Part shown: positions 62,584 through 64,000 of the stretch, piece after piece
How the letters are laid out: each line of letters begins with the position of its first letter
Position numbering within the stretch: the stretch's first letter is position 1
Source of the DNA: Acinetobacter gandensis
GTDB taxonomy: Bacteria > Pseudomonadota > Gammaproteobacteria > Pseudomonadales > Moraxellaceae
Direction: 5' to 3'
NCBI RefSeq assembly: GCF_001678755.1
Contig: NZ_LZDS01000026.1
Span: forward strand, 62,001-126,000
DNA length: 64,000 nucleotides
Position numbers and translations under genes: made by a program
Notes under the pieces: generated by a model
What the model was told of the DNA's origin: nothing
The model's database searches: none
What the model saw: the letters and a program-made list of their open reading frames with translations, nothing else

Positions 62584-63429
62584 TTAACCTTGGAAGTAAC
62601 TTAAGTCTAAGCGTCCTTCGTAAACAGTTGCGGTTGGGCCAGTCATCCAGACTACCTCTCCTTCTTTCCATTCAATTTGCAATTTACCGCCAGCCAATTC
62701 AATTTCCACTGAATTTGCCAATAAACCACGACGCATACCAGACACAGCTGCGGCACAAGCGCCTGTACCACAAGCTAAGGTTTCGCCCACACCACGCTCA
62801 AACACACGTAAACGTGCTTGCTTTTCGTTGATGATTTGCATAAAACCTGCATTCACACGTTGTGGGAAACGCTCATGTGATTCAACTTGTGGCCCAATCA
62901 TCGCAACATCAGCGGTAATCACATCAGGGACTATCGTCACAGCATGAGGATTACCCATATTCACGACATCAATAGTCAATTGCTGATTATTTTCCAGTGC
63001 AATGTCATACAAGTTTTCAGGCTCGTCTGCCAAAAATGGAATTTCGTGCGGTAAGAATTTTGGATAGCCCATATTCACACGCACCCAACCATTTGCACCC
63101 AATTCAGGCTCTACAATTCCTGATTTGGTTTGCACTTTAATTTTGGATTTTGTGGTTAACTGACGTTCATGGACAAAACGCGCAAAACAGCGTACGCCAT
63201 TGCCACATTGTTCTACTTCAGAGCCATCAGCATTAAAAATGCGATATTTAAAATCAACATTCGGTAAATCGGGTGGTTCTACAATTAAAAGTTGATCGAA
63301 ACCAATACCAAAATGACGATCTGCTAAACGTTGGATGGTCACTGTGTCGAGGTATGCACGTTGGCTGATTAAATCAACCACCATGAAATCATTGCCCAGG
63401 CCATGCATTTTCGTAAATTCTAATAACAT
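62584..63429 (-). CDS. dapF: Diaminopimelate epimerase
   Basis: A 281-residue cofactor-independent racemase that converts LL- to meso-diaminopimelate for peptidoglycan and lysine. The two catalytic cysteines are C75 ([14 protein letters not shown]) and C220 ([14 protein letters not shown]). The N-terminus [20 protein letters not shown] is canonical. It follows lysA after 12 nt; the two act in sequence (epimerase, then decarboxylase), so this is a lysine-synthesis operon. The terminator follows immediately. Confidence 0.97.
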   Translation of the reverse strand: MLLEFTKMHGLGNDFMVVDLISQRAYLDTVTIQRLADRHFGIGFDQLLIVEPPDLPNVDFKYRIFNADGSEVEQCGNGVRCFARFVHERQLTTKSKIKVQTKSGIVEPELGANGWVRVNMGYPKFLPHEIPFLADEPENLYDIALENNQQLTIDVVNMGNPHAVTIVPDVITADVAMIGPQVESHERFPQRVNAGFMQIINEKQARLRVFERGVGETLACGTGACAAAVSGMRRGLLANSVEIELAGGKLQIEWKEGEVVWMTGPTATVYEGRLDLSYFQG

Positions 63430-63441
63430 CTGATTTACTCC

Positions 63442-64000
63442 TTATGGCAACAGGCTTTCACGTTCCCAGAGCGACTCAATCGTTTCACGTTCACGAATTA
63501 AGTGTGCTTGGTCAGCATCTACCATCACTTCTGCCGCACGACCACGACTGTTATAATTAGAGCTCATAACAAAACCGTATGCACCAGCACCCAATACTGC
63601 CAGTACATCATTTTCTTTCAGTGCTAGCTCTCGCTCTTTCCCTAAGAAATCACCTGTTTCACAGATTGCACCAACGACATCCCATTGTTGTTTTTCAACA
63701 TCGTTACGTGGAGTCACTTCTTGAATGTCCATCCATGCTTCATACAATGCAGGGCGAATTAAATCATTCATTGCTGCATCAATAATGGCAAAGTTACGGT
63801 GATTGGTTGGTTTAAGTAAATCAACTTTAGTCAACAACACACCTGCATTAGCAGAAATGCTACGACCCGGCTCCATATACACTTTTAGTCCCAATTTTTC
63901 TAAAGCTGGGCGCATCGCGTTGGCATATTCTTCAACTGTAGGCGGAACTTCATCTTTATAAGTCACACCCAAACCACCACCAATGTCGATATGCTTCAAC
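63442..64000 (-). CDS. lysA: Diaminopimelate decarboxylase, C-terminal part
   Basis: The gene runs off the right edge of the window; only about 186 C-terminal codons are seen. LysA is a PLP enzyme that decarboxylates meso-DAP to lysine. The visible part has HIDIGGGLGVTY (the phosphate-binding glycine loop), YMEPGRSI, the active-site CETGDFLG motif with its catalytic Cys, and GAYGFVMSSNYNSRGRAAEV, which interacts with the partner subunit. It precedes dapF by 12 nt. Confidence 0.95.
   Translation of the reverse strand, partial: LKHIDIGGGLGVTYKDEVPPTVEEYANAMRPALEKLGLKVYMEPGRSISANAGVLLTKVDLLKPTNHRNFAIIDAAMNDLIRPALYEAWMDIQEVTPRNDVEKQQWDVVGAICETGDFLGKERELALKENDVLAVLGAGAYGFVMSSNYNSRGRAAEVMVDADQAHLIRERETIESLWERESLLP

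Noticed and set aside
1..64000. Search for CRISPR repeats, insertion sequences, integrases of mobile elements and toxin-antitoxin pairs.
   Set aside because: None seen. XerC is the chromosomal housekeeping recombinase, and the repeated sequences found are intragenic (tolA) or single hairpins.

Overview
The window is a contiguous piece of chromosome from a gammaproteobacterium of the genus Acinetobacter (inferred). It is AT-rich, and the Tol-Pal, PurL, GyrA, RuvB and SerC proteins read like Acinetobacter sequences. It carries the CSLREA / GlyGly-CTERM protein type known from that genus, and many intergenic regions end in short GC stems flanked by A/T runs. I see no insertion sequence, prophage, CRISPR array, rRNA or convincing tRNA. 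Almost everything is core housekeeping sequence, with small lineage-specific genes in between.

Layout. 1-3.2 kb: a LysR regulator and a NIF3/YqfO-like protein divergent from a TfdB-type FAD aromatic hydroxylase. 3.2-4.7 kb: two small lipoproteins and an unlisted 42-residue membrane protein. 4.8-8.6 kb: purL. 9-10.1 kb: an M28 metallopeptidase whose lipoprotein signal peptide is interrupted at a run of ten T. 10.3-13.6 kb: dgt, ruvA, ruvB, with a structured element between the two ruv genes. 14.5-19.6 kb: the complete cell-envelope cluster ybgC-tolQ-tolR-tolA-tolB-pal. 20-23.4 kb: fbp, a SpoU-family RNA methyltransferase, and a three-gene sigma factor / membrane protein / DUF3106 module. 23.4-27.7 kb: two tandem CSLREA proteins with GlyGly-CTERM tails. 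27.8-31.6 kb: hda-perM divergent from purM-purN. 31.7-37 kb: a hydrolase, an S49 peptidase, an LpxL-family acyltransferase and comEC. 37.1-39.7 kb: the lipoprotein exporter lolD-lolC and a PilZ-like protein. 39.7-42.3 kb: a DMT transporter, a YaiI-family protein and an unknown protein. 42.7-44 kb: a 46-residue membrane protein and serC. 44.3-49.3 kb: a four-gene TolC / HlyD / two-ABC-2-permease exporter without an ATPase. 49.4-52.2 kb: a dicarboxylate/amino-acid symporter flanked by two related lipoproteins. 52.3-55.3 kb: gyrA with a large insertion. 55.6-58.2 kb: a membrane protein and etfB-etfA. 58.7-60.4 kb: a LysE exporter divergent from an Lrp-type regulator, and an unknown protein. 60.6-64 kb: xerC, an SseB-like gene, dapF and the 3' part of lysA, which runs off the window.

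How the genes work together. purL, purM and purN encode three steps of purine synthesis at two sites. The Tol-Pal block forms the trans-envelope complex for outer-membrane constriction. LolCD, Pal and several small lipoproteins belong to the same lipoprotein economy. lysA and dapF share the lysine/diaminopimelate pathway. EtfAB carries electrons from acyl-CoA dehydrogenases.

The points most worth a second look are the T10 frameshift in the M28 peptidase, hairpins that reach the translation starts of the sigma factor and dgt, the paired GlyGly-CTERM proteins, the roughly 85-residue GyrA insertion, and the exporter operon with two permeases but no ATPase.
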